Source of the DNA: Adenanthera pavonina
Taxonomy: Eukaryota > Streptophyta > Magnoliopsida > Fabales > Fabaceae
Reading direction: 5' to 3'
DNA: 64,000 nt
NCBI GenBank assembly: GCA_026686845.1
Contig: JAIVEN010000003.1
Location: forward strand, 4,342,501 to 4,406,500
Shown here: positions 22,108 to 34,479 of the stretch, piece by piece
How the letters are laid out: the number at the start of each line of letters is the position of its first letter
Numbering within the stretch: the first letter of the stretch is position 1
The notes under the pieces: model-generated
Told to the model about the DNA's origin: nothing
Seen by the model: only the letters and a program-made list of their open reading frames with translations
Database searches by the model: none
Position numbers and translations under genes: made by a program

Positions 22108-23735
22108 CTACTGATAATGATTCGAAGATTTTTCCCACACTCTATAGTCTTGGCCCGAGGTAGCCAGTTGGAAATCAGAAGGAACCAATCCACCTAGATC
22201 CGTCTTAGGCCCAATCTTCACTATGACCTTGCTGTCTATCTCAGCCAAGTAAAGGTCAGCTTCTGCCGTTAATATGTTCACACTGCTTTTCTCATTGATC
22301 CCATTCCTCGTCCTAATCCCAGTCAAGTTCCCAATCTCCTCCTTCAAGCCCCAATCCACAAAGTGATCGTAGAACTACAAAACAAAAAGATTGTAGACAG
22401 CATTTTCTTTTTAACATTCCATGACAAGAAAAAAAAAATTTAATAAACCATAAGAAGGTTGGAGATAGAAAGCATACTATTGATGGGGTTCCAGGATGAG
22501 TTAGAACGTATGCGTATCCCTGCATGACTTTGTCTGAAGGGAATGGCCAAAGTTTCTGAGTGGATCCCGTGTCGTGATTGTCAATGAAGGTCACGGCATT
22601 TTCTGGTTTTATACCAATCATTCCCGGCGGCTTCCCCTTTGAATCCTTCAACCTCCATAGCTCCCCCTGTACAGCAGCTTGAAGAATCCCTTTGGTTGTG
22701 AAATCGAAGGCAGTGACAGCAGCACCTGCCTCATTCACCCAATTAACTAGCGCTCCGCGATGAGCGTCCTGGTTATTCTCAGGCTTCCCATCCTGCCCAT
22801 AAGACAGAGAGTCCCATTTTTCCCCAACTGCGAAATCTGGTGAGGTTCGTTGCATATAAATCTTGGTGATATTGGGGGCATAGCCCTTTACGTAGTCGAA
22901 TCGCCATCCATCAAACCCTACTTCGGTCTTCAACCAATTCATCCAATCGGACAGCTCTGCCTGAACTATAGGATTGAGGTGATCGATGTCCGGTGCTGGT
23001 TCGTATGGCTCTCCACTGTCCAGATTTCCTTTGCCATCAGAATAGGCGGTGTCGTCCCTGCAAATGAAAGATGGACCCCAATCAAGACGTGAATCCGGAG
23101 TGCCACCTTCGAAGATGCTGTAAATTCCTCTTCCGTCCTTCCTCTCAGCAGTTCTGTGGTTGATGACTATGTCAGCCAAGCATTTAATCCGCTTCTCATG
23201 GAAAGCTGCGATCAGCGACTTCAGCTCGTCCTTGGAACCATACTTTGATGCATCCAGATCATATAGCCTTCCCGGCAGGTATCCTTAATTAACAGTCAAC
23301 GGAATCATAAGGACACACAGTATATAAACAGGGCATTTGACAAAAAAGTCAAAAGCAATGAGAGAGTCAATTATTATTATTACTATCCATTATCATTAAT
23401 TGAAGTTACCTTGAGAAGAAACAGATTGGGAAGGAGGAGGGAGCCAAACATGGGTAATTCCGGCACTGGCTAGGTCAGGGATGGAGTTCTTGAGCGAGTT
23501 GTACCATCCTCCTTTGTTACTAGATTCCCAGTTGAATCCCTACAACAACATAAGCTTATTCATGTGCCATCATGATTGTGAGTTCAAGTGAATTTGTGTA
23601 TTTTTGTGAGGGTGCAAAAACAAGACAACGAAGAAGAAGTAGAAGTGAAACCTGAAAGATCAAGGCAGGGAAAACGGGATGGGGAAAGAAGCAGAGGGAG
23701 AGACAAAATATGCAGAGCCAAGGAAGGGAAGACAT
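22108..23735 (-). CDS. Secreted alpha-amylase, array copy 3
   Basis: Four exons: 23735-23652, 23539-23410, 23283-22478 and 22374-22108; GT-AG introns; 1287 nt, 428 aa. Exon 1 is a signal peptide (MSSLPWLCIFCLSLCFF...). GH13 motifs are all present: ADIVINHR, GWRFDYVKGYAP (nucleophile Asp and conserved Lys), DFAVGEKWD (acid/base Glu), FIDNHDTGS (stabilising Asp). The C-terminal domain is complete, ending VWEKSSNHYQ. It should be an active endo-acting starch hydrolase, exported to apoplast or vacuole, as AMY1-type plant enzymes are. It is nearly the same as copy 4 through exon 3, and both differ from copy 1 in exon 2 length and in the WGPSFICRDD loop. One interface change (NEAGAAVTAF versus NEAGGAVTAF in copy 4) is visible. 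Confidence 0.93.
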
Positions 23736-23782
23736 GGCCTCAATTTTGTTGTGTTGGCGCTACTGCTGAGTGGGTGTGGCCT

Positions 23783-23791
23783 TAATAAATA
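23783..23791 (-). promoter_or_regulatory. TATA-like box of amylase copy 3
   Basis: TATTTATTA on the minus strand, about 48 bases before the ATG. Just upstream, TCTCTTGACAAATC (plus 23806-23819) is shared with copy 4. It contains a TTGAC W-box core and a TGACAAA resembling, but not equal to, the gibberellin-response TAACAAA box of cereal amylase promoters. Confidence 0.5.
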
Positions 23792-23819
23792 GGCATTATT
23801 GGGTTGATTTGTCAAGAGA

Positions 23820-24792
23820 ATTGTGAGATGGTCAAATCTTTTCTTTCACACAATCTAGAAGGACTTTAGGCTCTTGTTCTTTTCTGGCCACTACGTTAGC
23901 ATCTTTGGTCACGCCGATTACGATGACTAGATTAGTCTAATCTGAATTTATAACCTTTTTTTTTTTTGGGTTTTGAGTCATCCTTATTATTCTTTCTATT
24001 TTCTTTTCATTTAAAGGGTTTTTTTAATGGATTTTATGTTTTTTGTTATTAGGATTAAATTATATTATATAGAAGTAAAAAATTCATAGTAAAGGATGCC
24101 ACCTCCAATAATTTGTAATTTGAATGAATTTGGATGTGCTCCATATTGTTATTTTTTTATAAAATTATACATGTAGTTTATTCCTCTAACTTTAAAAATA
24201 TAATAAAAACTTTTTTCTAACACCATTAATTAAGTTAATGAAAAATAATGTCATGTAATTTTTAAATCCAACTCAATATTATTATCATCATCATCTATCC
24301 AATGATCTTGCATTTAAAATATTTTTAAAATTTCAACATAAAGTATCACATCCATCTAAAAATAAAACCTAAATATATTGTGCACAAATTAAAAAAAAAA
24401 AATTGTTCCTCCCAGCCGCATGTTCAACCCTGTCCGGACTGTCCCCTTCCCTCGCTTTTTCAAAATATTTATTACATTGCTTGATTTATTGATTATCGGT
24501 GCGTGTGAAGATAGAGTGAGTGGGGTTGATACTAATTAACAGATCTTAGAAGACGGTTCTTTGCCTGCTTGGATGCTCATTTTGAAAATCAAACAGGCAT
24601 TTTCAAATTTCATTTTTTATTGAGATGTGTTTGGCAATTAATAAACTAAATTAGTTTTTTAAAAATTAAAAAGTGTGTTAAACTATGATTTTAGAAAAAA
24701 AGAAAATAATTATTTTTAAATTAGTTAAATAATAGTTGTGAAAAAAGAGTGGATATGGACTTATATTTATTTTTTATAATTAAAATTAATCA
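23820..24792. other. 5' flank of amylase copy 3, no gene seen
   Basis: AT-rich sequence without coding frames. It probably contains the distal promoter of copy 3 and, from about 24560, a MITE-like end (GAGATGTGTTTGGCAATT) whose partner may lie near 25210-25320. Confidence 0.35.
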
Positions 24793-25064
24793 CTCCCTCT
24801 GATGTTAAATATAAGATACTTTCTAAAAGTATTATTTGATCTCAAATATAAGGTTATCAATGCATTAATTATTTTTTTCTTTTATACCCTTAGTATATAA
24901 TTAATAAGTGAGAGATAAATGATCTGAGACGTATGAGAGATAATGTAATTAATAAAATGAAATATTAAAAAATATTGAAATTTCTTAATAAATTTAATGA
25001 TTCAACACTTTTTTTAATATTTGTAAAGCAGTTGAAAGTGTTTTATATTTAGAATGAAATGGAG
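24793..25064. mobile_element. Stowaway-like MITE
   Basis: Left end CTCCCTCTGATGTTAAATAT; right end reverse-complemented CTCCATTTCATTCTAAATAT. Both continue into an AAGATACTTTC / AAACACTTTC stretch. The CTCC start and ~270-bp AT-rich non-coding interior are usual for Stowaway MITEs. The right flank is TA; the left flank is CA, so the TA duplication has eroded on one side. Confidence 0.65.
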
Positions 25065-25732
25065 TATATTATTATTATAAAACATACATAACTCAATTAG
25101 TTATTTAATATTATATTATATAACTTATGTCTTTTTTAATAATTACACATCTAAAAGTACTTTTAATTCTTATTATCTAAACATGTTTCAATTTATCAAA
25201 CTCACTTTTACAAAAAAAAATATCCAAATGCAACAACTTATAATAAATCTTCTTTTACTCAAACTTCATTTTTACAAATTTTATTTATTTTAATTTACTT
25301 TTATAAACTGAAAATCAAATGAGCTCTCTATATATAGTCAACATTTCATATGCAGGAATAATCAATAATTCATTACTTTCGCCTTTCTTTGAAGTCAGCC
25401 CCATGCAATTTTATACCGTATATAAAAGTCACTCATTACCTTCCTTTTATAACTGCATTATCATAATGGTCAATAAAAAAAAACTGCTTTGTCATCCACT
25501 ATCAGATGATAAGATGAAGTCAGATGAGTTGGAAATTAATATTAGTAAATGAGAAAGAAATTCATAGATGAGCGCAGGGCTTGAAAAGATAAGATGAACG
25601 TATATGTGTTGGAAATTAATCCATTAATGACCTGGCTTTAAAAATTATACATCAACGTTTTGAAATGATGATAAGATCATGTTAATACTTTATTTGTTAA
25701 CTCAATGTTGTTAGGAAACCAGAAACTTGTTT

Positions 25733-28700
25733 GGAAAAAAGGAACATTTAATCCTATGGTTTATCTCAATTTTCAATTTGCTCCCTGTGCTTTCAAAACT
25801 TTTAAATCACTCCCTATACATTCCCATCATTCTCAATTTTCAAGTTGCAAAATGCATCCTTGAAGCAGCCAGATAAACTAATGGCGTCAAAAAACTGTCC
25901 TAAGTGGCTAACAACGTTAAAGTAGACAATGAGGAGTGCTGCCATGTGGATTCCTTCTTCTAGTTTTTTTTTTTGGCATGAAATCATTAAACACCTTATA
26001 CTAATTTGAAAACGCCAACAGAACTAAAACAGCAACGCAAGGGCTCGTTGATTGTTGCATGAATTAAAAAACTCACTTGCTCATTGATAGTACCAACAGT
26101 AAAAGAACACCATTGACTCGTCGCTGATAATGGAAGAAGAAGTAACATATTTGTTGCAGCTCTTCTCTGCTCGTCAGCAGCGCAATGATTTTTGGGGAAA
26201 ATATTTGCATTAGTTCTGAACTTGATTGGTGTAGAGTTCTGGTTGCGTTATTATAAAACCCAAAAGTGGGTTGTTACTCTATATATTGATGTAAAGCTCG
26301 TCGTTGATAGGATAATCAAAGTTGATATCTTTTGTTATCTCCTGAGGCATGTGTTAGGTAAGCCACATGCACACACGGACATTTAAGAATGAGCAAAACC
26401 GAACCGAAACCCAACCAAATGCAATTCGGTTTTATTGGTTCGGTTAATTCAATTTTTGGTTATGATTCGGTTATTTTTTGTGAAATTTGATAATTTTGGT
26501 TTGGTTTGGCTCGGTTGTGGGTTGCAAACACCGAATAGATTGAACCAACCGAATTTCATGTGTGTATATATATATATATATATTTTAAAAAACATAGTCT
26601 CCTAAACACTTAAGGATACAACTTCAGACTCAAGCCCATAAATTTGGCCCAATACTACTCTATCTAAAAGGAAGTAAAAGCACGCTCTAAAAATTGAAAA
26701 AGGAAGCCTTACTTACCAATTACCATTTTGAAACCCTATCCCCTTCCTTTCTCGCTTGGTCGCTTCTCCCTCCGACTTGATTTCATCATCCTTCCTATCT
26801 CACTCTCATCTTTGATTGGTGTTCCCTCCCTCTGGCCTCCTCCTTTCCACTCTTTGCCTCCGTCTCGTTCCCAGAGCACATCTCAACACTGCAGCTCAAC
26901 TCTCCGTTCATGTCATACTTCTCTCTTTGCATCTCCATCTGTTCTCACTTCTCTATATCCTGTAATCTTAGCATTTAGAGGTAGGGTCTTTCCTTTTCAG
27001 ACCTTCCAAGTTCCAAATTTTGTGTTGTTTACCTTGTCCCAAAAAAAAAGAAGGAATGAAATCAAAGTACTGTTGCATGTTTATCTTTTAGTCCTTTGAA
27101 CTCGATCAACGGAACAAGAAGGATGAGAGTGAAACATTTAATTAATTAGCAATTATCCTAGCTATGCGGTGGATTGATTGGTTAGTTTCAGACTTAGTGC
27201 CTTTCATGTGTATTATATTTTATTTGTAGTTTTTTGAATATGCAGGACAATGAAGGTTACAAATTGTAACTTTTGATTTAAAGTTGAATTGAAACTTATC
27301 AAGATTTTAAATTATTCGTATAAGATGAATACGTGAACTAGAGTCCTAAAATGAAATCATATGCTATGTAACAGATTTGTTGGTTTGGGACCTTGGGCAT
27401 TTTATATACTTTGACATATCTTTTAAATTGCTGTAACAATGATATATTAGTGAAGTTAGAAAATTGTAGTTTTTTTTGTGTCACACGAGATTAGAATTAG
27501 ACTGGGGGTAAAAGTTTTGTATATCAACTAATATCCTAAACATTGCCAAACCAAATTAAATTAGGTGCTCAAAGGTATTATATAGTAGTAGAAACAAATT
27601 ACTAATAGATTGTAAATATGCTTATTTGTTGGTTCATAACTGGTTTTTCTACCATTTAATGAGAATGGAAACTTGGATTAGTGGTTGCATGGTAAAGTAG
27701 GGTCTACTAACCTCTTTTTAGTAAAGGCACAAACCGAATAAGTTGAATCAAAACATTTCGGTTCTGTTCGGTTCGGTTTTTCTTGCTAGATCGGTTAAGT
27801 TCAGTTGTTAAATGTGTCTTATTTTGGTGTTTGGTTATTTTGGTTTCAGGCCGAACAAAACCATATTAACCGAATACTCACTCCTACTTACACCTCTATT
27901 ATATAACTGTAGCTCACTCACTTTCATTGCTTAGTGGATGTACACATCATTTATTCATTCCTATTCTCTCTCTCTCTCCTGCCTCCTCCCTCTGTGTGTG
28001 TACACACATGCATTATATATATTGGCTTTTGCCTTGGGAAGTCAATTTACACAAACATTATCCCTGGATCATTTTCATTATTTCCCACTTATATTATATA
28101 AGCGGCCACACAAGATGCGAGAGTGGAATTGTTTAAAATCCTCCTCCTGTGTTTGCAACTTGAAAGTTCCAATTATTGTTGCTTTAGTTTTCCAGTACTT
28201 GTTCTGGGACTAGGCAATCCAACCAATTGAAGTATCCACACAACACCGAGGCTCCTGCATTTTAAGGATCAAAACAATTTGCCAGCAATTAATTTTAAGT
28301 GTCCACAACACCATCACATAATTAGTGCCCACAGCCCTGCATTTTAACTTCTAAATCACAAGTTCATCGATTCAGTTAAGATCCCTTGTAGTTTCAACAC
28401 CAATAAAAAACCTCGTTCCCATATTTTTATCACTCAATGATGCCAACACAACTTATGATTGCCAATTGCCAACAATGACAGTTTTTGTTTCCCCTTTGTG
28501 AAATCAAACTAGAGGATAGAAACACCAATGTCGCTAACTTAACCCTTCGAATAAAGAATTTAATGGAAGAGAGGATTCACTGAATTGACAAGGGGAATGG
28601 TCGAGATTTAACACACAAATCAAATGCCATAATATCTAGTGTGTATCCCGCAATGAAATTCACTCTTCACCTATGTGAAACACAAATCTTGCTCATTCAA

Positions 28701-29125
28701 CTCTTGGAACCCCAAAGTCGGCAGAAGGCTTTGTCCCTTTTTCACTACTCCCTTGCTGGCTCTTTCATCTTCAACAGCGAGAACCCCAGAAGGATTTACC
28801 ATCTGTGCACTGTTTGTTAAGGGGTTTGCTTTCTTCGTTAAACAAAGAAGCCTAGTGTTTTAAGACCTTAATTTGATGTTATAAAAACACACACGCATGT
28901 TATCCACATGGAAGACACCTTAGCATCATGTTAGCCACTTAGTATAACTTCTAGATGTCATTTGTTGATCTGGCCACTTCAGGGATGCATTTTGCAACTT
29001 TTCAAAATGATAAGGATAAACGCTTTAATGGTGGGTATGCATAGGGAGTGGTTTAAAAATATTGAAAGTGTAGGGACCAAATTGAAAATGAGGTAAACTA
29101 TAAGAATTAATTGTTCCATTTTCCC
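25733..29125. mobile_element. Mutator-like element with long terminal inverted repeats
   Basis: Bases 25733 to about 25965 match the reverse complement of about 28895-29125 (e.g. GGAACATTTAATCC / GGAACAATTAATTC; GTTGCAAAATGCATCC on both arms). The long (~230-bp) arms and GGGAAAA termini fit a MULE. Flanking 9-mers AACTTGTTT and AATTTGTAA agree at 6 of 9 positions, a possible eroded target duplication. I saw no transposase, so it is non-autonomous. A hAT-like repeat is nested inside. It sits 2 kb upstream of amylase copy 3. Confidence 0.7.
26384..27890. mobile_element. hAT-like element nested in the MULE
   Basis: Left end TAAGAATGAGCAAAACCG and right end (reverse complement) TAAGTAGGAGTGAGTATTCGG are imperfect inverted repeats. 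They are followed on both sides by dense CGGTT, AACCG and TTCGGTT motifs, a pattern seen in plant hAT subterminal regions. No 8-bp duplication was found. An open frame at 26728-27099 is compositionally biased and unlikely to be a real protein. Confidence 0.5.
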
Positions 29126-29861
29126 AATTTGTAACTGTGTTTTAAAAATTAAAAAAATTAACGTTATAAAGAAATTAAAAATAAACTTAATAAAATAATT
29201 AAAGGAATTGAAATATGTAAGACAAAAACTTCGGGTTATCGGAGATAAGATCCCCAGGTTTGGAATTATCTATTATATGATGCCAGAAAGGGATAAGTAC
29301 TAAAAAAAAGATAACAAATTTGATACCACATTTACCAAGCAGCTGACTCTCAAGGACCATACGATGTGACCAATTAAGTTCCCTTGTTTATCTTATATAG
29401 AACATAAAATCCACCAAGATTCTAAAATAGACCGGAGGATCAGGCGTGAGCATTGACGTACTGGGAAACTATATATTCGAGTAGTTTGGTTAAATTAAGT
29501 GTGATTTAAAGATATCAAATTCCACATTGGATAGATATAATGGTTTTATAGCCTTTATGAAGATAAGCATGTATCATACCATACAATGGTTCGTCATATA
29601 TTATTTTGTTTAAATTATAAATGAATTTTTGTGACTGGCCGGCCACTTGAATTCTTTTGATTCCTAATAGCGAAGAACAGTTACAAAATAATTGCTTATT
29701 TATGATGTATGTTTGTGATTTAATTATTAAAACGTTTTATTATTTACATTATATATGAGAGGTGGCCAGATGAGGAATAATACAGAAAATTTGTTTTCTA
29801 CTCTTAAATTTCATTTTGTAAGAGCAGTGTGAGTTGTACACGTTTTTGGAACCCTGATTTA

Positions 29862-30021
29862 GTGACCGTTTAAATTATCTTTTTTATAAAAAATCTGTTA
29901 AAATAATCATAGTTTTTAAAAATAAAATTTAGATAAAAATAGAAAAATTTATCATAAATCTATTTGGATGAAAAAAAAAAAGATGACTAGAAATCATGGT
30001 TTAGTTTACCTAAATAGGTCC
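29862..30021. mobile_element. Short Harbinger-type MITE
   Basis: The ends GTGACCGTTTAAATTATC and (reverse complement) GGACCTATTTAGGTAAAC are imperfect inverted repeats. TTA lies directly outside on both sides (29859-29861, 30022-30024), as PIF/Harbinger insertion produces. The 160-bp interior is AT-rich. Confidence 0.5.
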
Positions 30022-31809
30022 TTAATCTCTACTACATATTTTCTGTACCAGATAAAGTGAAGATTGTCAAAGAAAGATGTGTTCGATCCAAGATGCGCCT
30101 CATGAATGCCTTAACCTGAAGCTTGTAAGAAGGTTATTTCTCTGGACTGTGCCAAAAAAATTCCCTTCACTTCAAATCCAGTATGGTCATCTGTGAAAAA
30201 AACATTTTAAAAAAAAATCGCTATATATGATTATATCTTAAATTTTGAATGATGAGAAACTCTAAAAATAGTATATAGATCATATATTTGGCACACAATC
30301 AATTATCTTTTCACGTGCACACTCGGTATTTTGAATTTGTCTCACTCGAACTGTAAAAATTTTAACAGGTCTCAGGCTAATCTGAATCAAGATATGACAT
30401 GTACCATAAATGTGAGCATATCTGGCTCCTTACATTGTCGCAATCAATCATCTTTATTATTTTTTTTCTATTCTCAAATGAGACATTATTAGTATAGTAT
30501 AGTATAGTATAGCATTTTATTATTAGTTTATCCAAAAGCGACGTCTTGGTGCCTGATTGCCAAACAGAGGATCGTGCACGATGGGGAAAATGATTAGCAA
30601 ACGTCAGATTCAATCATAAACGGACATGGTATGGTATATTGCAATGCCTAAGTTACTCGGATTCAGATTCTCTCCCACGGAACTGTCTCCATCCTCTCTC
30701 AATCAATAATAACTTGCGTTGGATTCATCCAACGAGCCTACAACAAATGGCAGTCTTTGTTTTTTTTACTGACAGAATAAATGGTAGTCTTTAGATGCAT
30801 CTAAATGGTAGGCAAAGTAAAATATCATTCTCGAATTGCTAGATTTGACTCCGGTGAATTTTCTTAAAATTATATTCATTAAAAATATTATCATAATTTT
30901 TCTTAAAATTAAAAGCACCCGCAATTTAATAATAAATTGATCATTAAAAATAATTTTTTTGTTTTTAATTTGTATATTTCAGTATTTGGATCTTTACATG
31001 TATTTTTTTTTACATTTTCCATTTCAACAGTATGAAACGTTTAACAAAAGTTTTGAAAAAGGGCTGATTGAATTTTTTTATTTTTGACCTAGACTGAATT
31101 TTGAAACTGTGCGCTGATTTTTACTAAAGAAAATAAATGATTTTAGCCAATTTTTAAGTTAATTATAAAAATTGAACATCATAGTTATACACTAATTAAA
31201 AAACCTGTATAATATCCACAAAGCATGAGAAAAACCATTGGAAAAACTTTTAAAAGCGAGAAAATAATATTTTTTTATATTTAACAAAAAGTACGTCCAT
31301 ATATAAAGTAATTTTTTCATGTAGATATTAAAATTAAGAAAATTAAGTTCTAAAAGAATACTTGGCTGAGAGATAAATTTATATACTGGCATATTGCGTA
31401 CTGTGAGAAGTACGTCTCATGGTAAGTCCCGCCGCATTGACAATGTTTGCAAGGCATGTGAAATAAATTTTTCTCAGCCGTTGGATGAATAAAATGCACA
31501 TTATTATTGATTAAGAGAGGATTCCACAGGAGAGGATCTGAATCCAAGTTACTCTCTGCTGACATTTCTAACTTCTGTGATTTTACTTGGGGGTAAATTT
31601 GGAATGCCAAAAATAGTAATGAACTACATTAGTTTTGGATTTTGGTTGATGCAAGGATAAATTATTCATTTGGAACAATGATAAACGGTTATGAAAGATA
31701 TATTTTTAGGAGATACTGAATGGTCTAAGAAGGATCAAGAACTTCTAAAATCGCGGGTCACATGTATTAATTATTAACCACCTGTTTTATATTTTTGGCT
31801 AAAATAATT
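30022..31809. repeat. Displaced copy of the amylase upstream flank, plus unassigned sequence
   Basis: Blocks at 30525-30650 and about 31540-31620 match, in the same order, 34270-34400 and 34400-34480 beyond copy 4. Shared words include GATTGCCAA/GATTGTCAA, AAACGTCAGAT and ATTCAATCATAAA. I read this as the duplicated 5' flank belonging to copy 3, pushed away from its gene by transposon insertions. No gene is present. Confidence 0.5.
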
Positions 31810-32065
31810 CTCCCTGGATCTTATTATATGATACTTTATATTTCATAATATAAGACATTTTATGAATTAGATAATATATTTAATTTTTTTTATCTAAAAT
31901 GTCCCTGAAAAATAATTAAATTTCATTAATATTAAAAAATTTAATTCATAAATCAATTATATTAAATAAAAATAATTTAGTAAAAATAAAAAATTTTTAA
32001 TTATTAATTATCACTCTTTCTTACTTACTGTGGTAGTTAAAAATATCTTATAAAACACAACTGAG
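31810..32065. mobile_element. Eroded Stowaway-like MITE
   Basis: Left CTCCCTGGATCTTATTATAT, right (reverse complement) CTCAGTTGTGTTTTATAAG; both continue to a GATACTTT/GATATTTT block. Size and base composition match the elements at 2561 and 24793. Confidence 0.5.
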
Positions 32066-32275
32066 TAATACATATTCACGGACATGAACAGACAGAACAC
32101 AACGAGTTGGGCGGCCGCACTTATTTGAGACCAACTGGTCAGTTCATACTATGCATGCACGACTTGTGGATGGTTAAAGAAAAAACACATGAAAGATTGT
32201 AATAAAAACAAAACGCACAATACTTATTATTTTCTTTTATATGGTTAAGGTACAACAATACGTATTATCTGATTT

Positions 32276-33930
32276 TTATATGATATACTGATTAGAAGAT
32301 TTCTCCCACACAGCATAGTCTTGACCCGAGGTAGCGAGTCGGAAATTAGAAGGAACAAGTCCTCCAAGGTCCATCTTGGGCCCAATCTTCATGATGACCT
32401 TGTTATCAATCTCTGCCATGTAGAGGTCAGCTTCAGCTGCTAATATGTTCACACTGCTTCTCTGCTTGATCCCACTCCTCCTCCTTATCTCACTCAATTT
32501 CCCAATCTTATCCTTCAGGCCCCAATCCACCAAGTGATCGTAGAACTACAAAACAAAAACAAAAACCAAAACAATACAAAAGGTTGCCAACAGCATTTTC
32601 TATTTCACATTTCATACTAAAACATATTTTAATAAAGCACCGGTTTGGAGAAAGAAAGCGTACTATTGATGGGATTCCAGGATGAGTAAGAATGTATGCG
32701 TATCCCTGCATGACTTTGTCTGAAGGGAATGGCCAAAGTTTCTGAGTGGATCCCGTGTCGTGATTGTCAATGAAGGTCACGGCATTTTCTGGTTTTATCC
32801 CAATCATTCCCGGCGGCTTCCCCTTTGAATCCTTCAACCTCCATAGCTCCCCCTGTACAGCAGCTTGAAGAATCCCTTTGGTTGTGAAATCGAAGGCAGT
32901 GACAGCACCGCCTGCCTCATTCACCCAATTAACTAGCGCTCCACGATGAGCGTCCTGGTTATTCTCAGGCTTCCCATCCTGCCCATAAGACAGAGAGTCC
33001 CATTTTTCCCCAACTGCGAAATCTGGTGAGGTTCGTTGCATATATATCTTGGTGATATTGGGGGCATAGCCCTTTACAAAATCAAATCGCCATCCGTCAA
33101 ATCCTAGTTCAGTCTTCAACCAATTCATCCAATCTGACAGCTCTGTCTGAACTTGAGGATTGAGATGGTCGATGTCCGGTGCTGGCTCGTATGGCTCTCC
33201 ACTGTCCAGATTTCCGGTGCCATCAGAGTAGGCAGTGTCATCCCTGCAAATGAAAGATGGACCCCAATCCAGACGTGAATCAGGAGTGCCACCTTCAAAG
33301 ATGCAGTAAATTCCTCTTCCGTCCTTCCTCTCTGCAGTTCTGTGGTTGATGACTATGTCAGCCAAGCATTTAATCCCCTTCTCATGGAAAGCTGTGATCA
33401 GTGACTTCAGTTCGTCCTTGGAACCATATTTTGATGCATCCAGATCATATAGCCTTCCCGGAAGGTATCCTTAATTGATGACAGTCAAGGGAATCATGAG
33501 GAGACAGTAAATGAAGTTTATGACAAAAAGTCCAAAGCAAAGCTTTATGGGCAAAAATTGAGAGAGAGATAGTTATTATTATCCATTAATCAGAGTTACC
33601 TTGAGAAGAAACAGATTGAGAAGGAGGAGGGAGCCAAACATGGGTAATTCCAGCACTAGCTAGGTCAGGGATGGAGTTCTTGAGCGTGTTGTACCATCCT
33701 CCTTTGTTGCTTGATTCCCAATTGAATCCCTACCACAACATAAGCTTATTTCATGTGCCATTATGATTATAAGTTGAATTAAATTTGTCGATGTCTCTGT
33801 ATTTTTTGTGAGGTTGAAATAAAAAACGGAGAAGTGAAACCTGAAAGAGCAGGGTAGGGGAAGCGGAAAGGGGAAAGAAGCAGAAGCAGAGGCAGAGACA
33901 AAATATGCAGAGCCAAGGAAGGGAAGACAT
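32276..33930 (-). CDS. Secreted alpha-amylase, array copy 4
   Basis: Four exons: 33930-33841, 33729-33600, 33469-32664 and 32545-32276; GT-AG introns; 1296 nt, 431 aa. The signal peptide (MSSLPWLCIFCLCLCFCFFP...) is two residues longer than in copy 3. All GH13 blocks are intact: ADIVINHR, GWRFDFVKGYAP, DFAVGEKWD, FIDNHDTGS. The protein differs from copy 3 at scattered positions, mostly in the 3' exon (GKLSEIRRRSGIKQ versus GNLTGIRTRNGINE). The C-terminus ends SSNQYII. The function is endo-hydrolysis of starch by a secreted enzyme. Exon 4 of pseudogene copy 2 is closest to this copy, pointing to it as the donor of that part. Confidence 0.93.
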
Positions 33931-33987
33931 GGCTTCAATTCTGTGTTGGCGCTACTGATGAGTGCTTTGAGTGACTGGGTGTGGCCC

Positions 33988-33995
33988 TATAAATA
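33988..33995 (-). promoter_or_regulatory. TATA-like box of amylase copy 4
   Basis: TATTTATA on the minus strand, 58 bases before the ATG. The upstream word TCTCTTGACAAATC (plus 34010-34023) is shared with copy 3, so the proximal promoter was duplicated with the gene. Confidence 0.55.
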
Positions 33996-34479
33996 GGCCT
34001 TATATGGTCGATTTGTCAAGAGAGTTGGGGTAACTGCTTATTATATAAAACACGAGAAGGAAGTGGGATGAAGTGATAAACCGTATGTATCATTTAGTGT
34101 AAAAATGAGAAGGATTTGGAATGGGATAGGGAACAAGTAAAGTTTATCATCTCCCATACGCGACAATCTGCTTAAGATGCTGATTTTGCAATCTAATTCT
34201 CTAGACGCAATCAACTTCATTTTATTTAAATGTCAAATCAGACATTACTAGCGTATTTTATTATTTTTAGACATATATAATAGTCTATCCAAAAGATGTC
34301 TCGGCGGCTGATTGTCAATCTGCAGGCCTAACAAGAAAGTGAAAACAAACGTCAGATAATTCAATCATAAATGGTATACTGCATTGTTTACCAAAAAAAA
34401 AAATGGTATACTGCATTAGCTAACTCTCTGACGACGTTTTAAACTTCTATGATTTTATTATAGGGTTAAAATTGTTCAT

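Noticed and set aside
26728..27099. 123-residue plus-strand frame
   Set aside because: Its Ser/Pro/Leu-rich composition comes from a CT-rich stretch inside a hAT-like repeat; no domain, no splice context and no conserved pattern.
26376..27898. 8-bp target duplication for the nested hAT-like repeat
   Set aside because: Flanking 8-mers do not match for any plausible end, so only the inverted ends and motif clusters support the call.
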